NCBI GenBank assembly: GCA_030285985.1 | Contig: CP127384.1 | Coordinates: 1,290,501-1,354,500, forward strand | Length of the DNA stretch: 64,000 nucleotides | Source: Aquidulcibacter paucihalophilus | GTDB taxonomy: Bacteria > Pseudomonadota > Alphaproteobacteria > Caulobacterales > Caulobacteraceae | Reading direction: 5' to 3' | Part shown: positions 62,485-64,000 of the stretch, piece by piece | Layout: every line of letters starts with the position of its first letter | Numbering within the stretch: position 1 is the first letter of the stretch | Notes under the pieces: model-generated | What the model saw: only the letters and a program-made list of their open reading frames with translations | What the model was told of the DNA's origin: nothing | Databases searched by the model: none | Made by a program: the position numbers and the translations under genes

Positions 62485-62514
62485 TTGACTGCAGGGGTAG
62501 GACTTTCTAAGTCC
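62485..62514 (+). promoter_or_regulatory. Candidate promoter and palindrome upstream of iscR
   Basis: TTGACT (62485-62490) lies 17 bases before TAAGTC (62508-62513), a fair -35/-10 spacing. A perfect inverted repeat GGACTT-TCT-AAGTCC (62500-62514) overlaps the -10 and could be the operator for IscR autoregulation. The left part, ATACTTGACT, resembles the left half of the type 1 IscR consensus; the right half does not match. Confidence 0.45.
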
Positions 62515-62595
62515 CCCGTGCGCGCCGACGCCTTTGTGAAGGCGCGGGTTCTAGCACAGGACCCCCGAAAAGCGCGCGATTTTTGAAGGTGTGCG

Positions 62596-63081
62596 ATGCG
62601 TCTGTCGACCAAGGGACGATACGCCGTGATGGCGATGGCCGATCTGGCCCGGAACGGCCATGCCGACGGCGTGGTCCGGGCGGTGTCGCTGGCCGAGATT
62701 GCGACGCGTCAGGAGATTTCCCTCAGCTATCTGGAACAGCTGTTCGCGCGGCTGCGGAAGGGCGGCCTGGTGCAGAGCGTGCGCGGTCCGGGCGGCGGCT
62801 ACCGGCTGGCCAAGGGCGCGCATGAGACGGTGGTGGCCGAGATCGTGCTGGCCGTCGACGAGCCCATCCGCGCCACCCGCTGTATCGGTCATTCGTCGCC
62901 CAAGGGCTGTATGATGGCCGGCGAGCGCTGCATCACCCACAATCTCTGGGAGGATCTCGGCGACGAGATCCATCGCTATCTGGCCGGGGTGTCGCTGGAG
63001 GATGTGGTGATGAACCGCACCGGGGCGCGGCGCCGGACCAGTGTATCGGACGCCGGGACCGGCATCGGAGTGGCGGCGTGA
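62596..63081 (+). CDS. iscR: Rrf2-family regulator, IscR-like
   Basis: 161 aa from ATG 62596. The winged helix-turn-helix is MRLSTKGRYAVMAMADLARN, VSLAEIATRQEISLSYLEQL and LVQSVRGPGGGYRLAKGA. Three cysteines follow in CIGHSSPKGCMMAGERCITH near residues 96-114, the spacing of the 2Fe-2S ligands of IscR. It senses Fe-S cluster supply and represses the isc/suf operon when holo. The next gene, a cysteine desulfurase, overlaps it by GTGA, which is the expected target operon. The regulator is probably autoregulated through the palindrome before it. Confidence 0.93.
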   Translation: MRLSTKGRYAVMAMADLARNGHADGVVRAVSLAEIATRQEISLSYLEQLFARLRKGGLVQSVRGPGGGYRLAKGAHETVVAEIVLAVDEPIRATRCIGHSSPKGCMMAGERCITHNLWEDLGDEIHRYLAGVSLEDVVMNRTGARRRTSVSDAGTGIGVAA

Positions 63082-64000
63082 GCGGCATCTATCTGGACTA
63101 CAATGCCTCGGGCCTCGTCCGGCCCGAGGTTCAGGTGGCGATGGCCGAGGCCTTGGCCGACGGCGGCAACCCCAATGCGGTCCATGCGGCCGGGCGGCGG
63201 GCGCGGGCGCGGGTCGAGACGGCTCGGGCCCGGGTGGCCGATCTGGTCGGGGCTGATCCGACGGCGGTGGTCTTCTCCAGCGGCGGCACGGAGTCGAACG
63301 CCCAGGCGGTGGCCAGCGCCATCGCGGCGGGCTGCGAGCGGCTGATCGTCAGCGCCACCGAACATCCCTGCGTGGCCGAGGCGGCCAACGTCAGCGGTGT
63401 GCCGGTCGAGATCCTGCCGGTCGATGCGAACGGCGTGGTCGATCTGGTCTGGCTGGCTGCCGCGCTGGGACGTCCGGGCCGGGCGCTGGTGGCCATCCAC
63501 CATGCGAACAATGAGAGCGGTGTGATCCAGCCGATCGCCGAGGCGGCGGCTCTGGTGCGGGCGGCCGGCGGCTGGCTGCACGTCGACGCCATCCAGACGG
63601 CGGGCAAGATCCCGGTCGACATGCGTACCCTGGGTGCCGACACCCTGACCCTGTCGGCGCACAAACTGGGCGGGCCCCAGGGCGTGGGCGCGCTGATCTC
63701 GAAGGACGGCGCGCCGATCGTCCGCACCCTGCACGGGGCGGGGCAGGAGCGGGGGTTGCGCGCCGGCACGGAGAATGTACCCGGCATCGCCGGCTTCGGC
63801 GTCTCGGCTGACTGCGCGGCGCGCGACCTGTCCGAGGCCATGGCCCATGTGGCCTGGCGCGACGCGGCCGCTGACGCCGTCGCAGCCGCCGGGGCGATCA
63901 TCATCGGCGGGGCGGCCGAGCGCCTGCCCAACACCCTGTTCATGGCCGTCGAGGGCTGGGACAGCCCGCAGCAGTTGATCACCCTCGACCTGCAGGGCGT
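63078..64000 (+). CDS. Cysteine desulfurase (partial, cut by window end)
   Basis: From GTG 63078 to the end of the window, 307 codons. Class V aminotransferase motifs: YLDYNASGLVRPEV at the N-terminus, GGNPNAVHAAGRRARARVE, VVFSSGGTESNAQAVASA, SATEHPCVAEAA, AIHHANNESGVIQP, WLHVDAIQTAGKIPVD, and the PLP lysine in TLSAHKLGGPQGVGAL near residue 196. GLRAGTENVPGIAGFG follows. It takes sulfur from cysteine for Fe-S assembly. The active-site Cys loop lies beyond the window. Its start overlaps iscR by GTGA; with IscR it forms the head of an isc/suf operon. Confidence 0.93.
   Translation, partial: MSGIYLDYNASGLVRPEVQVAMAEALADGGNPNAVHAAGRRARARVETARARVADLVGADPTAVVFSSGGTESNAQAVASAIAAGCERLIVSATEHPCVAEAANVSGVPVEILPVDANGVVDLVWLAAALGRPGRALVAIHHANNESGVIQPIAEAAALVRAAGGWLHVDAIQTAGKIPVDMRTLGADTLTLSAHKLGGPQGVGALISKDGAPIVRTLHGAGQERGLRAGTENVPGIAGFGVSADCAARDLSEAMAHVAWRDAAADAVAAAGAIIIGGAAERLPNTLFMAVEGWDSPQQLITLDLQG

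Overview
The window is about 64 kb of GC-rich, densely packed bacterial chromosome. Gene content points to Caulobacteraceae, most likely Brevundimonas or a close relative. The evidence is a holdfast-type polysaccharide locus, a bactofilin/M23 peptidase pair next to prfB, ponA and amiC, an alphaproteobacterial RNase E ending in a GWW motif, many GTG starts, and extensive ATGA/GTGA stop-start overlaps. The genus is an inference, not a demonstrated result. I see no phage, insertion sequence, plasmid gene or CRISPR array; both window ends cut through genes.

Layout. 1-7.5 kb: holdfast/exopolysaccharide synthesis and export (hfsD partial, hfsA, hfsB, two family 2 glycosyltransferases, flippase hfsF, initiating transferase hfsE). 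7.6 kb: tRNA-Ser(GCT), followed by an orphan coding-like fragment. 7.9-17.6 kb: a type II secretion locus (prepilin peptidase gspO, then gspCDEFGHI and gspLM). gspJ and gspK are absent from it, and a hairpin-rich repeat element lies in the leader-coding part of three consecutive pseudopilin genes. 17.7-19.6 kb: three unassigned envelope or secreted proteins, one built of seven-residue beta repeats. 20-27.5 kb: SCP2 protein, acyl-CoA dehydrogenase, amidohydrolase, alanine racemase, an orphan MalK/UgpC-type ATPase and a DEAD-box helicase with a long repetitive tail.

27.7-31.2 kb: an unknown conserved-looking protein followed by an H-NOX heme sensor and its HNOBA hybrid histidine kinase, a probable nitric-oxide signalling operon. 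31.3 kb: tRNA-Val(CAC). 31.4-39.8 kb: housekeeping metabolism (gph, glmU, rpiA, glutathione reductase) and an aromatic amino acid block: class II DAHP synthase, a prephenate dehydratase lacking its ACT domain, a Tyr/Phe-rich leader peptide ORF and a two-domain chorismate mutase. 39.8-44.8 kb (minus strand): DsbA-like thioredoxin, M48 protease with TPR tail, RNase E with a long upstream region.

45.2-57.2 kb: cell-envelope block (amiC, ponA/PBP1A, prfB with programmed frameshift, bactofilin, M23 peptidase). It is interrupted between amiC and ponA by a copper cassette (CruR/DUF2946, TonB-dependent receptor, PepSY membrane protein, PCuAC lipoprotein) and an ExoX-like exonuclease. 57.3-62.4 kb: peroxiredoxin, tyrS, DOMON-like protein, NamZ-type muramidase, DUF6624 protein, alpha/beta hydrolase. 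62.5 kb to the end: Rrf2/IscR regulator and a cysteine desulfurase cut by the window edge, the start of an Fe-S assembly operon.

The most interesting signals are the repeat element before the prepilin cleavage sites of gspG, gspH and gspI, with a compensatory change in one of its hairpins; the aromatic-residue leader ORF upstream of chorismate mutase; and the CruR-headed copper cassette.
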